Of a stretch of 64,000 nt of DNA, positions 36,528 through 48,115 are shown in pieces (positions within the stretch are counted from its first letter, which is position 1; each line of letters begins with the position of its first letter). The position numbers and the translations under genes are program-made. The DNA comes from Malania oleifera (lineage: Eukaryota > Streptophyta > Magnoliopsida > Santalales > Ximeniaceae): positions 39,909,120 to 39,973,119 of the forward strand of contig NC_080421.1 of assembly GCF_029873635.1 (NCBI RefSeq). Reading direction: 5' to 3'. The notes beneath the pieces are model-generated. The model worked only from the letters and a program-made list of their open reading frames with translations, made no database searches and was not told the DNA's origin.

Positions 36528-38400
36528 CCCTTACCACATCAGAACATAGTCAAACCCTTTATGTGATGTATTACTATAAATCACGAAACCTTCTTCACTT
36601 GAAGGAATCATTAACACTGGTGCAGTGATAAGTCGCTGCTTCAACTCTTGGAAGCTCTGCTCACATTCATCGATCCACTCAAATTTCACCCCTTTCTTGA
36701 TCAATCTCATCAAAGGACCTAACAATTTAGAAAAACCATCAACAAACCTGCGATAGTATCCAGCCAATCCCAGGAGAATTCTGATTTCTTGCACATTTTT
36801 CGTTCGTACCCAATCTACTACTGCCTCAATTTTGCTCGGATCTACTAAAATACCACCATTGGATACCACGTGTCCAAGGAAGGTAACCTGCTCCAGTTAG
36901 AACTCACACTTCTTGAGTTTCGCATTCAATTTCCTTTCCCTTAATACCTGAAGCACTATCCTTAGATGCTCCTCTGGGCTCTTTGAATACACCAGTATAT
37001 CATCAATGAATACCACCAAAAACTGGTCCAAATATTGGTGAAAGACCCTGTTCGTCAAATCTATAAATGCTGCAGGATCATTTGTCAGTCCAAATGGCTT
37101 AACTAAGAATTCGTAATGGCCATACCGAGTTCTAAATGTCATCTTTGAAACATCCTCTGCTTTGACCTTTACTTGATGATACCCAGACCATAAATCTATC
37201 TTCGAGAAAACCTATGTCCCCTATAGCTGATCAAATAAATCATCGATACGGGAAAGTGGGTATTTATTTTTGATAGTCACTTTATTAATTTCTCCGTAGT
37301 CGATGCACATTCTCATCGACCCATCTTTCTTTTTCACAAGCAATACCGGCGCTTCCTAGGGTGACACGTTGGGCCAAATAAATCTCTTGTCTAACAGTTC
37401 CTGCAACTGTTTCTTCAATTCTTTTAATTCCTTTGGTGTCATTCTATACGGCGCTTTTGAAATCGGCGCTCCCTAGAACTAAATCAATAGTAAACTCTAC
37501 CTCACGGCCAGGAGGTAGTCCCGGCAAGTCCTTGGGGAAAACATCGAGAGAACCCCTCACTATCGGGATATCTAACCTTAACTCCCCTTTTGATATCTCC
37601 TTTACACAGACCACGTAACCTTGACAACCCTCTAGCAGCATCCGCCTCGCCTGAATGGCGGATAACAACTATGGTGAGGTGCATACATAAGACCCCACAA
37701 ACCTGTACTCTTATCCCCCTGGAGGTTTGAATACTACCTCTCTCAGACAACAGTCAATGCTGGCATAATGAGTAGCTAGCTAGTCCATACCCAGTATCAT
37801 CTCAAACACATGCATATCAAAGACTACTAAATCAGCTAATAAAGATCTCCCCTGAATGCATATTGGACAGTTCTTAAGTACCTTTTCACATATCCCCATA
37901 GTCCCTGCCGACATAGCCACTGACAAAATGACACCCAACTATTGTGTTTCTAACCCATAAAATTTAACAAACTCTCGGGCAATAAAAGAATGAGTCGCTC
38001 CTGAATCAAATAAAGCAATAGCTATAAATGACATAATTGAAACTATATCTATCACAACATCTCCTGCCACCTCAGTATCCTCTGGTGTCAGTGCGTAGAC
38101 TCATGCCAGAGCAATATTCCTCTATTGTCCCCCTCGGAGTGCCTGATGACCTCCTCGATATGGTCTATAAGTAGGCCAACAACTGGCGGTGCTCTGTAAT
38201 CCCTCGCCATATGCCCTGGCTGACGACACTAATAACATACAATCTCTCTAATACAGCACTCTCCCGAGTATCTCCTGTAGCATATGGCACAAGAAAGGGG
38301 CATCTAATTGCCTTGTATAGCCCGATCTCTCACTACCTGTCTCCTTCCTCCCCTGCTATCCTGCCTCCTCCAAGGCCCTCGACTGGACCCTACCTGAATA
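36528..38400 (-). mobile_element. Tekay E: reverse transcriptase, protease and zinc-knuckle part
   Basis: RT with [20 protein letters not shown] and [17 protein letters not shown] (36897-37142), the connection [20 protein letters not shown] and [20 protein letters not shown] (36531-36869), and upstream DVFPKDLPGLPPGREVEFTI (37444-37668). Protease remnants lie around 37750-38060. The left edge joins the F target duplication; the right edge is the start of solo LTR G. Confidence 0.88.
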
Positions 38401-40738
38401 TGTAATGCCCTAAACCCTTAAATCTGAGTCCAGTGCGTTATACCTGATAAAATCCTGATAATCCATAATATACGTAGCGAAAAACATAAACATAATCTCT
38501 ATATATATAATACTATAAAACCAGAGTTTACTATTCCTATCTAAAATTCATATTATCTATCTGTCACCTACGTTTCCATATATACACATATATCCAAAAA
38601 CTCAATCCAAAAACTAGTATTCACAGTCATTCCTTTCTCATTAAACTTAAAATATAAAACATAAACTTAAACTTTATACAACCCCGCAGTATTATAAGAG
38701 ATATACCCTTCCTCTTTATAATCCTAAAAAATGCTATAAACCCCCGAGCCCTATAAGCCCGACCTTGAGGATGTCCTGAAAATGAAATAGTCATATTCAG
38801 GTGAGATACATCTCAGTAAAGGAAGAAACAATATATATTAAAACAGCATGTGGCTAACATGAGGTTTATAAATATCATTTTAATAACATTTGCAAAATGT
38901 TACCATAAACACGGAAATCATTCTTTGAACCTAATCAATCACATGCAAAAGATTTAACCCACGAGATTACCTAAAGATAGGGGTGATTACCCGCCCATAC
39001 AATTAGCACCCCTCTGCTCTGGTACTTAGGCAACCCTAGGGTTGCTGCTGAAGCATACCAGGGCACTCACCTTACTCAGTAAGCCCTCAAGTATTAGATT
39101 GATCTTGTACTCACACAATTCAAATAAAGGTTTACTAGAGAAGGCTCCCAAGAATAGGGAAATCTACCCGCCCATAAAAGTAGTTTCCCTCTGCCCTAGC
39201 ATGTTATGCAGCCTATTGCTACACTTGATACAACCAAGGCACTCACGTTTCTCAGTAAGTCCTCAGGCGAAGAGTTTGCCTCGCCCAAACGTAACGTGTT
39301 CTATTAGCATAAATACTTCTAATATCATAATACATTATTCTTTCTATCATTATTCAACCATTCACTTTTGTTCATGTTCATAGCTTTAACATTTCATTTC
39401 ATTTCACTTTAAGTGACTCTTTCCCATTTACATCATTCACATTTCACATTTCACATTTCATTCCATTGTTATTTCATTGTCTTTTCATTCCATTTTCATT
39501 TCATTCATTCGTACTATAACTACTATTTAGCCATCATCAGTTAGTCCACATAGAAATGCGCTAGAATCTGCTAACACGGCTTTTAGCTGCCATACATTTA
39601 CATGATTGCATTAACATACATAAGCAGCATAGTTCATTTCATATTTTATTCTCAATGTATTACTCACTTAGCCTGCATCTCATACATATAACGTACATTT
39701 ACACAGAACTTACATTTACTCATGCCACACAATTTAGCAATAAAATTCATACATATTTCTTGTAAAATAAGTCAACCCATATTTAACGTTTATATGCTGA
39801 AAATACTTTTCATTTCTTATATAATTTCCTAAAAATACATTTCACTTTCATCACTTTATTTTCACGTATACATAGCTAAATAAATGGTCCTAGGTTCAGA
39901 AAATATAATCTACATGGTTGGCATTTTAATATTCCACACCAAAACATAGACATAAATATAACATAATTTATTACCTTTAATTTCATAAAATATGATTTAA
40001 TTTACAATTTCCCCTTACCTGACTTCTGAACTATGCATGTGGGATCCCCGAACCGATACCCACGGCGTTCACTTGGACCCTGAATCAAAACCCTAATTTA
40101 GTCAGATATACCCCAAATAACTCATTATTTCAGTAGTTTATCAACTTTTAAACCTCAAATAAACATTTAAAACCCCCAAAATTAAGAAACCTAGCCCTTA
40201 CGTTAACTTAGGAGTATTCTCCAAAAAGCTCAGTTTAAGAAACTAATCCGCTAGATGTGTAGAGAATCCTCCCTAAAACATCGTAGTGGCTTCTGTTCAG
40301 CGATTCAGGCTGAATTTGGGCCAGATCTAAAGAGAGAAGGGAGAGAAAATGACTTCCTAGAGAGAGAAACGAAGAGAGCATGTTTTCTTCGCGTGGAAGC
40401 AACCTTGGATCTTTTTATAGACACTGCTGCCACGTGGATTCGTCGACAAGACACGTGGGTTCGTCGACGAACCACTGAAGAGACTTCATCGATGAGAAGA
40501 TACATTCATCGACAAAATTCAGAGTTTAAAATTTACTCTCTCGGGATTCCTTCGTCGACTAGAAACAGAATTCGTCGACCACCTCTAGAAGGATACTCAT
40601 CGACGAAGACAAAACATTCGTCGACGAGGCCTTCTATTCCTCCTCTAATTTCTTTCCTTTTTCCCCTATTATCCATTAATCCATTTCATTTATTATACTT
40701 CCCAATTATTTTATAGTTTTAATTTTCAGGTCATTATA
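38401..40738 (-). repeat. Solo LTR G (about 2.3 kb, Tekay-like) inside element E
   Basis: Starts TGTAATGCCC and ends TCATTATA, giving TGTAATG/CATTATA inverted ends. Flanks GAATA (38396-38400) and GAACA (40739-40743) fit a 5-bp duplication with one mismatch. No internal region exists between ends, so it is a solo LTR. In reverse orientation it has an AT-rich start, an array of CGTCGACGA motifs (40430-40640) and then a TATA-like CTATAAAAAG (40411-40420), the same layout as the F LTR. Confidence 0.85.
40430..40640 (-). repeat. TCGTCGACGA palindrome cluster in solo LTR G
   Basis: About eight near-copies of the 10-bp palindrome TCGTCGACGA (for example TTCGTCGACGAACC, TTCATCGATGAG, TTCGTCGACTAG, TCATCGACGAAG, TTCGTCGACGAGG) with irregular spacing. 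Confidence 0.85.
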
Positions 40739-41862
40739 GAACATCTAAAGGAGCGGGCCTCTTCCCCTAACTCTGTGCTATGATGCCTCTCTGAAAGTCA
40801 CCCTCAATCACTGCAGCTCTGTACACTACCTCTGTAAATGTCTGAGCCCAAAAACCTATAACCTCTTCAAACAAACTCTGCCTCAAACCCTCATTGAATT
40901 TCCTCGCCTTTCTCTCCTCATCCAGTACCAAATACAAAGCAAATTGAGACAGCTCAATGAATCTAGTTGCATACTATTGTACTATCATCGATCCCTGCGT
41001 CAAGTGCAAAAACTCCGCTGCCTTCGCACTTCTAACAGTAGCGGGGAAGTATCTATCGAAAAAAATCTCCCTGAAGTGGCTCCACATCACCACTACAGGG
41101 TCAGATCTCTGCTCCTCCAACAGTCTCGCTAATCTCCACCAGTGCTTTGCCTCCCTTGTCAGCTTAAATGTTGCAAATAAAACTTTCTGCTCATCTATAC
41201 ACAGAAGAACTGCCATCATATCCTCTATATCCTGGACCCAGTTCTCAGCCATAAGTGGGTCAACTCTTCTAGATAATGATGGGGGTCTTCTATGAGTGAA
41301 CTGCTCAATCGTGCAGCTCTGCCCTCCCGAACTCTTAGCCATCTCTGACATCACCTGCAGGGTGACACTACGTAGTACAACATCAAGATATCCTCCACCC
41401 ATACTGGAAGGCCCTACATCTTCACCCCCAGCATATGCACTACTACTCCATAGATCCATCCTGTAAATAGAATAAAACTATTTTAGAGATCTATCATCAT
41501 GACTCACTATCACACCCAACATACTAAAATCTGCAAAATACTCTACTATAGGCATTTCTCTTAACATTCTCAATCCTCATTTAAGATTTAATCCTACGAC
41601 TTAGAAACAAGAACCCATGATAGTATCTATGGTTTTCCTAAAATCGTCACCCCAGGAAAAATGCAGAAACAACCATGGAACTTCTACCTCCATGTCGCAA
41701 GACAGATTCCTAAATTCTAATCTCTTCCTATAATAATCACTAACTCACATCTCAATCTATCCAACCAAAATTTTCATCAAAATCCATTCCTATACTCTGG
41801 TATTGTATTTCCCTATTTACTAAAGTCTGCAGAACCTAACAACCTAGGCTCTAATACCAAAC
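40739..41862 (-). mobile_element. Tekay E gag and 5' leader, PBS at 41848-41859
   Basis: The minus strand of 40974-41459 reads MDLWSSSAYAGGEDVGPSSM, then FTHRRPPSLSRRVDPLMAEN, LTREAKHWWRLARLLEEQRS and WSHFREIFFDRYFPATVRSA, a typical Tekay gag. The rest of gag continues left to the G insertion and beyond. The leader 41460-41847 has no coding. Confidence 0.88.
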
Positions 41863-44022
41863 TATGATGCCCCAATTTTCCATACCATTTTTTTTCCATA
41901 TAAAACATAAATCATATAATCATATATCGGCCACGTCAATCTATGATACCATCATACATAACCCGACCCAAAAGTGGGTACCGGGTACACAATCATACAC
42001 ATATACACAAACCTATTAGTGGAAGTCATTTCATATATATATATATACATACCACAGTGAATACATATACTAGAGTACCAACCATCCATAAATACAAGTC
42101 TACCACAAAACCTTTAGGGGAATCAAACCTCCCTAGCTCAAAATACTCACCCTGTCTACCTAGGGTATCTGCTCCCCTCTATCTCGTAGCTCTATCATCA
42201 GGCCTATCTCAGTTTCTTAAAATATTTAAATGATTGGGTGAGACACATCTCAGTAAGACGAAATAAATTATCAACAGTGTGTAGCGGTATGAGTTATATT
42301 ATATCATAACATATAAACATAACTGTGATAGTATCTTCTGAGAAAATATATCATTTCCACGTTTACAATCATATAGATATACAACACAACCTTTTATAAG
42401 CTTTTAATTCATTTCCAAGTTTGTTCATACATAACCTATGTTTACCTGGGAAGTTCCTGAGAATAGGGAAGCTTACCCGCCCATACAAGCAGCTTCCCTC
42501 TGCCCTGATATCGTTTGTATTTTTACCTGAATAACTCAAGTTCGGTTACAACTGATACTTATCAGGACACTCGCTTTACTCGGCAAGCCCTCAGGTGGAG
42601 TGTTTTACTTTTCTTTAATTATTCATATTATTTACTCACACTATTTCATTCACATTTCCATTTTCATTTTCATTCCATTACCATTTCCATTTCATTTCAT
42701 TTCACATCTGACTCATGAGTGTCCTCGTAACCGATACATCCGTGTTTGTAACTCATGGCTACCCTGAGGATATCTCTCTATGTCATGCTTCCCCCCATGA
42801 ATAGGGTTGTGTAGCCCAAAGGTTGGATCTAACTGCGGTTGGCCGACCCGATTAGATCAAAATATCATCTCATATATCCCATATGTGTAGTACGACTAGC
42901 CGACCTATAGCCTTGATCCGAACTTAGGGGGCACAACAACTCTACTAAACAGCTCATTCTACTATCACGCCACATATTCCGCGAGTCCGTGTGGTTGCAC
43001 TATCTCCAATAGCAACGATATCATGCTCAATATCACAACCCATCATTAGGGTTTCCATATCCATCCATCAGGATTATCACTACCACAAACCTGCATTCAT
43101 TATACGGTATTGGAATTTCATCATTCACATTTTTGTACTCATATTTCAGAATTTCACATTTCAATTCTCATAATTCAATTTTTCATATTGCAATATTTAC
43201 ATTTCTCTTATTCAAATTTCTCATAACCATATTTCTTATATTCATATTTCTCATATTCACATTTCTCATATTTACATTTCTCATATTCATATTTCTCATA
43301 TTCACATTTCTCATAACCATGTTTCCCATAATAACGTATACATATCTCATTTCACATTATTCAATATTTCTCAATACAACATTTCCATATTTCACGTTTC
43401 ATCATTTCTCAAAAGATATAAATATTTCAGTGCATTTCACTTCCATCATTTTTCCACATTTCAAATCTCATATATCAATACACATTTCATTAACTCATAT
43501 TTCTTAGGATAAATCATTTAACCCAATTTTAAACATTTCTCAATATAAATCATATGCCACATAAATTTCATCTGATATTTATATCATAATAAATTTCACA
43601 TAAAATATCATATTTCATTTTCTCATATTTCTTAACCCATAATTTCATAAAAGACTGCTATAATTTATTCTCCTTACCTGACTTACTAAGATTTCACTAA
43701 AACACCCAATTTCTACGCCCCTCGACGTTCACAACCCAAAAATTTGAAATTTACATTTACCCAAAATTATTCAACACAACTCCTAGAATAATTTCCATTT
43801 AATACTTCCTAGGTTTCGTATACTCCAAATTAACTTTAAAACCCTAAAATACACCACTTACCCTAGTTTTGGGATGGTACCTCGGAACCTCAAACTGAAA
43901 ATCCACTCTCCCTACGTTGCAGAGAACCTTCCTAGGAACCTCGTGGTGGTTCCTGATCGTTGATTCGAGCTAAAATGAAGCCAGAATCAAGAAAAGAAGG
44001 AGAGGGGTTCGTGGATTTGCAT

Positions 44023-44035
44023 GAGAGAGAGAAAA

Positions 44036-44083
<48 letters not shown>
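44023..44083. repeat. (GA)n microsatellite in the E 5' LTR
   Basis: About 60 bp of GA repeats with a few interruptions; the matching spot in the left LTR (25938-25960) is much shorter. Confidence 0.92.
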
Positions 44084-44085
<2 letters not shown>

Positions 44086-44139
44086 TTTGTTTTGATTTTT
44101 AGAATTTGACTCACGAGATCTCCTTAATATGTCCACTAC

Positions 44140-44275
44140 AAAGAAGACCGTCGTCGATTTTCTCTAACCCTCAGAAAACCTTCATCAGTTTTCTATTTAA
44201 CTGGCTCAGTTTTTATTGTTTACTCGTTACCGCTCCATGGTAAAACCAAAATCGTCACCGATTTTCTCATTTTTC
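44140..44275 (-). repeat. GAAAACCG...CGGTTTTC inverted repeats, 5' LTR copy
   Basis: Partner of the set at 26025-26180; units include CGTCGTCGATTTTC, GAAAACCTTCATCAGTTTTC and AAAATCGTCACCGATTTT, more decayed than in the other LTR. Confidence 0.7.
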
Positions 44276-44320
44276 GACCAAAAATCACTTTTTCCCATTT
44301 TATTTTCCTGGGTCTCTATA

Positions 44321-45636
44321 GGCGGTCTTTCTGAGATAGGTCACAGGGTTTTCTAGTCTCACATAGGAGACTTATGTGCATGCATGGGAGAGGGGCATCC
44401 TTCTTTCGACTAGGTACCTATAATGGATGATAGTTTAGTGGAAGGATAGCCAACTATATACTTGAGGCCTTCTACTCCTTCGGGTCTTCTTCTCCTTACA
44501 TTTTTGTCTGTTTAGGCAGCCTTCTAGGTTATAAGGGATGTTCGGGTTGCAGGGGTATTGGGGCATGCCTTCAAGTGCAGGGAGCACTAGGTTGTGCCCT
44601 TTGGGCGTAGGGAGCACTAGGTTGTGCCCCCTTCAAGCACAAGGAGCGCTAGGTTGTGCCCTTCGAGTGCAGGGAGCACTGGGTTGTGCCTTTGGGTGCA
44701 GGGAGCACTGGGTTGTGCCTTTCCAGACTATTCTATCCTCAATGCTTTTCTCTTTTCTTTGCTCACTGTATGGGTGTTTCTCTTTTAATTGATGTTCTTC
44801 TCCTTCTGTGAGGCCCCCAATTTATAGAGTTTGGGCCTCACCTAAAATAGGCAGCCTTCAAACCTTTCCTTTTTCAGTGTTTTACTTTTAAGCAAACCCT
44901 AGCCCATGCTTTCCTTCCTACAGCAACTGATCCCCTCCTTTATGGGATTTGTGCCAATTCTCTCATTCTCTTAAAGTCTTCAACTAAAGATAGGGGGATA
45001 CATCTCAATCTTTGAAATCTCTATAACTAATTGCATGGTTGCTCAAATTTTGTTTCCTTTGCTGCTTGATCTACCTTTTGTTTTTGAATACAGATTTATT
45101 TGGAGATGCTTTGGAATATGCTTGTGTGCAAGATCTTTGTTTGGCCCCCTCTCATTTTTTTGTTTTTGTTAAACCCGTAATCCCCCTCAATGTATTTTGT
45201 ATTTTGGTACATTTGTACTTTCTTGTATATTCTGATGTATTTCAATATATTTTTACCAAAAAAAATTTTCCAAATTCAAGGATTTGACTGCAAAACGGGA
45301 CTTAATTAAAAGAACAGTATCCTAAGTAAGATGTTTAATAAGGGACCTAATAAGAAAAATGTGAAAGGACCTAGTCAAATTTGGGAGAGAAGAAAAGATG
45401 CTATCTACAAGGACCCAGGTTAAAATAATACTAAATGGAATAAATGAAATAAAATGTTATCCAATGGGCCTTTAAATTCCTGAAATGGAAAATGAATGAA
45501 AATGTCATAAAAATTGACCTTATAGTACAAAGTTGTTACAAAGGACCTCATAAGTTTATTTTATTTTTCATGAGATGAGGGAACAAATAAAGAGACCCTA
45601 TTAAAAAGAGGTCTAGTTGAAATAAGGGTGTCTACA
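44321..45636 (-). repeat. Ogre/Tat D LTR, outer part
   Basis: Continues the D LTR beyond E and ends GGGTGTCTACA at 45636. It contains a 30-bp tandem repeat (44570-44722). Downstream it is AT-rich, with repeated GGACCTAATAAG-like phrases (GGGACCTAATAAG, GGACCTAGTC, GGACCTCATAAG). No coding support. Confidence 0.75.
44570..44722. repeat. Five tandem copies of a 30-bp unit
   Basis: The unit GGGAGCACTAGGTTGTGCCC plus about ten variable bases (TTTGGGCGTA, TTCGAGTGCA and similar) is repeated five times with 29-33 bp period. It yields a repetitive plus-strand frame (44538-44792) that is not a gene. Confidence 0.9.
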
Positions 45637-46434
45637 ATATTTATACTTTTCAACGCTGAAAATGTTAAAATTGAAAAACAGCACATATTCAAATGTTAAT
45701 ACATTTAGATTCAGTGATTAGTTCAAATTCAATTCAAAACTAATTCACAAAATCATATATGAATTTAATATTCACCCAATATTCCGCATTTAACACTTAA
45801 TTTTACTAAACATCCCCTAAAGCTCATAATTTTGATTTTATTATACTTTTTATAGTTACTATATATCTAAATTGTATATTTGTATTCATTGATTCTTTTA
45901 CTATTTTAAGAATTTTATAAATAACCTAAATAAAGTTTTGGCATGTGAATAATTTAAACGAGATCTTACTCATAAATAAGTTTAATTGGGTGAAAAAAGA
46001 AGACAACTACACCATTTAATTAATAAGTTCTAATTTTAAAAATCAAAATTCATCTTTGGCCTTCCTTTTAATGTGAAATAAAATAAAATAACACATTAAA
46101 TGTGTGACTATAACACATAACCAACCTAAAATCAAATCTTATGGATAAAGAAGAAAACCTATTTTTTTCTTTTTTCTTTTAGGACAAAAGGCTAAAATCT
46201 TGCCTCAACATCCACCGGCCATCGGCACCGACACGCCTACAGGGACCGGAACCCATTGCCCGGTTAAAGCATTACCGCGAAAATTAACAGCCAATTACGC
46301 ACCCCGCGTCCTATAACAAAACCTCTCGTTCAAAATCCATCACAAAACCCAGAATCTCTCTCTCTCTCTCTCCCTCTCCCTCTCTTTCTCTCCTCTTTCC
46401 TCTCTCCTCTCTCTCCTCTGTGTCTGCCTCTGGT
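45637..46434 (+). promoter_or_regulatory. Upstream region of the arabinose-5-phosphate isomerase gene
   Basis: About 800 bp between the Ogre LTR end and the start codon. It is AT-rich to about 46195, then more balanced. A (CT)n pyrimidine tract at 46354-46419 ends 15 bp before the ATG and is probably 5' UTR, as in many plant genes. No TATA box can be chosen with confidence. The retrotransposon LTR ends only about 0.8 kb upstream of the start codon. Confidence 0.5.
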
Positions 46435-48072
46435 ATGGGTTCTCTTCCGCCATTTTCAGACCACATTGCAAATCCCAAAGAAACCAAAACCCTAATTAAC
46501 CCTGATGACCTGCTCAATCTTTTCAAGTCCCAACAGAAGTACCTGAATTTCTTCTTCCAGAACCTTAATCACTCGCAAACCCTAGCATTCACCCAAACCC
46601 TGTTGAATGCCAGAGGCACTATTTTCTTCACTGGCGTCGGCAAGTCCGGCTTTGTCGCCCAAAAGATCTCCCAGACCCTTGTCTCGCTGGGCGTCCGATC
46701 TGGGTTCTTGTCCCCCGTCGACGCCCTCCATGGCGACATTGGCGTCTTGTCGAGCGCCGACCTGGTGGTGTTCTTCAGCAAGTCCGGGAACACCGAGGAG
46801 CTCTTGAGGTTGGCGCCGTGCGCGAAGGCCAAGGGTGCGTACCTCATTTCCGTGACGTCGACGGTGGTGAATGCCCTGACGGGGGTGTGTGACTTGAATG
46901 TGCATTTGCCTCTGGAGAGGGAATTGTGCCCGTTCGATCTCGCGCCGGTCACTTCAACCGCGATCCAGATGGTTTTCGGCGATACAGTGGCGATTGCGCT
47001 GATGGCGGCACGGAATTTGACGAAGGATGAGTATGCGGCGAATCATCCGGCGGGAAGGATCGGAAAGAGTCTCATTTTCAAGGTCAGATAGGTTCCAATT
47101 GAGTCGAACGATTGAGATTTTTATTGATAATTTTCTATCAATTTTTATTATGTCTTGATCTGGATAATTTAGTGGATCTTGGTGATATTAGTTTTCAATC
47201 GGTGAGTTCTATGCTGGGTTGATCTAATGCTGCTTTTTAACTTTTGTTGGCATTTGATATCTGGCTTTCTTATATGTCAAATTCGGGTGGAAGGGGTGGA
47301 GGGGCGGGGAGAACCGCTGCCCTTTTATGCTAGGTGGATCTGTTTTGACTGTTTCCTTTTTCTTGTTCATGCACATTTTGAGGAGCTCTTGCTGAGTAAG
47401 CTTCTGAGGGCTTGCCAACTTGGAAAATGCTTAATGAAAATTTTAGTTTTTGTTTGTTGTTTATTGGGATCCAAACTGACGAGATGAAAAGTAATGTTGG
47501 AAGGAAAAATCTGATTTTGGATAGAAGCTCGAATTTGAAGCCTGCTTTGAGTCATTTTCGATTTCATAGTTTGGCACTTGGATTGTATTTGATAGTTGAA
47601 ATGTCAATCAAGGATGCAAGGAATGCATGGGTAGTTTTCTTATTGAATAGATGTTTTGGAATTTTGATACACTGCCATCTTCTCTTCCGGCCCCCACGCA
47701 ATAAAATGAAGCCGTATGAGTAATGTGACCTTACACAAACTAACATGGCACCATCTTATTGGAGGGGGCACAGTACTCTCAGGCACTTATGTTGTGATTT
47801 TATATGCTGATTGGTAGGAGTTTATATTAGTGGATGACTGAAAATGTGCTATTAGTCTTCATTAATAAACAACATACAAATCTTCATGGGGTTAAGGCTC
47901 TCTTAAAATTGGTGCATTCGTTGTTTGTTCATTGAGCAGTCATAGACCAGCATCGTTGGTCACTAAACAGCCTGCACTTTTTTATACAAATAAATCCTTG
48001 ATTTTATAGAAAGTACTGAATGGGTATGTTTGTTTACAACGATGTAGTTCACCATATCCGAGTAACTCATAT

Positions 48073-48115
<43 letters not shown>

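Larger units (their letters stand above)
23784..44320 (-). mobile_element. Tekay-type Gypsy element E, holds elements F and G, broken
   Basis: LTRs of about 2.46 kb at 23784-26245 and 41863-44320. A tRNA-Met-like primer-binding site is at 41848-41859 and a polypurine tract (minus strand AAGGAGGGGAGAA) just right of 26245, so it reads right to left. Flanks GGTGG (23779-23783) and GGCGG (44321-44325) fit a 5-bp target duplication with one mismatch. After removing F and G, gag, CCHC, protease, RT, RNase H, integrase and the integrase C-terminal segment follow in order over about 5 kb. The LTRs differ by roughly 8-9% in the first 300 bp compared by eye, so the insertion is several million years old. 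The coding region has roughly ten or more breaks. Confidence 0.9.
41863..44320 (-). repeat. 5' LTR of Tekay E
   Basis: Partner of 23784-26245. It carries longer tandem CATATTTCTCATATTCAC repeats (about 43195-43320) and a long (GA)n tract (44023-44083), both expanded compared with the left LTR. Confidence 0.92.
19591..45636 (-). mobile_element. Ogre/Tat Gypsy element D, 5' part, split by element E
   Basis: Gag (19591-20330), a long leader, the region GCGACAGCTAGACGACTCTA (minus strand, about 21510-21530) typical of the Ogre/Tat LTR-PBS junction, and one long LTR are present. The LTR is cut by E (23784-44320) and continues to 45636, where it ends GGTGTCTACA, so the element-sense start is TGTAGACACC, as in many Ogre/Tat LTRs. 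Pol and the second LTR are not in the window. The element is the oldest layer of the nest, since E sits inside it. The gag is broken and the element incomplete. Confidence 0.8.

Noticed and set aside
44538-44792. 84-codon frame with repeated LGCA-type peptides
   Set aside because: It is a direct product of the 30-bp tandem repeat.
46420-46434. In-frame GTG upstream as isomerase start
   Set aside because: Plant nuclear genes start at ATG; the ATG at 46435 gives a length in line with the family, and the upstream DNA is the CT-rich leader.
46569-46952. Long minus-strand frames antisense to isomerase exon 1
   Set aside because: They mirror GC-rich coding sequence on the other strand and encode no recognisable protein.
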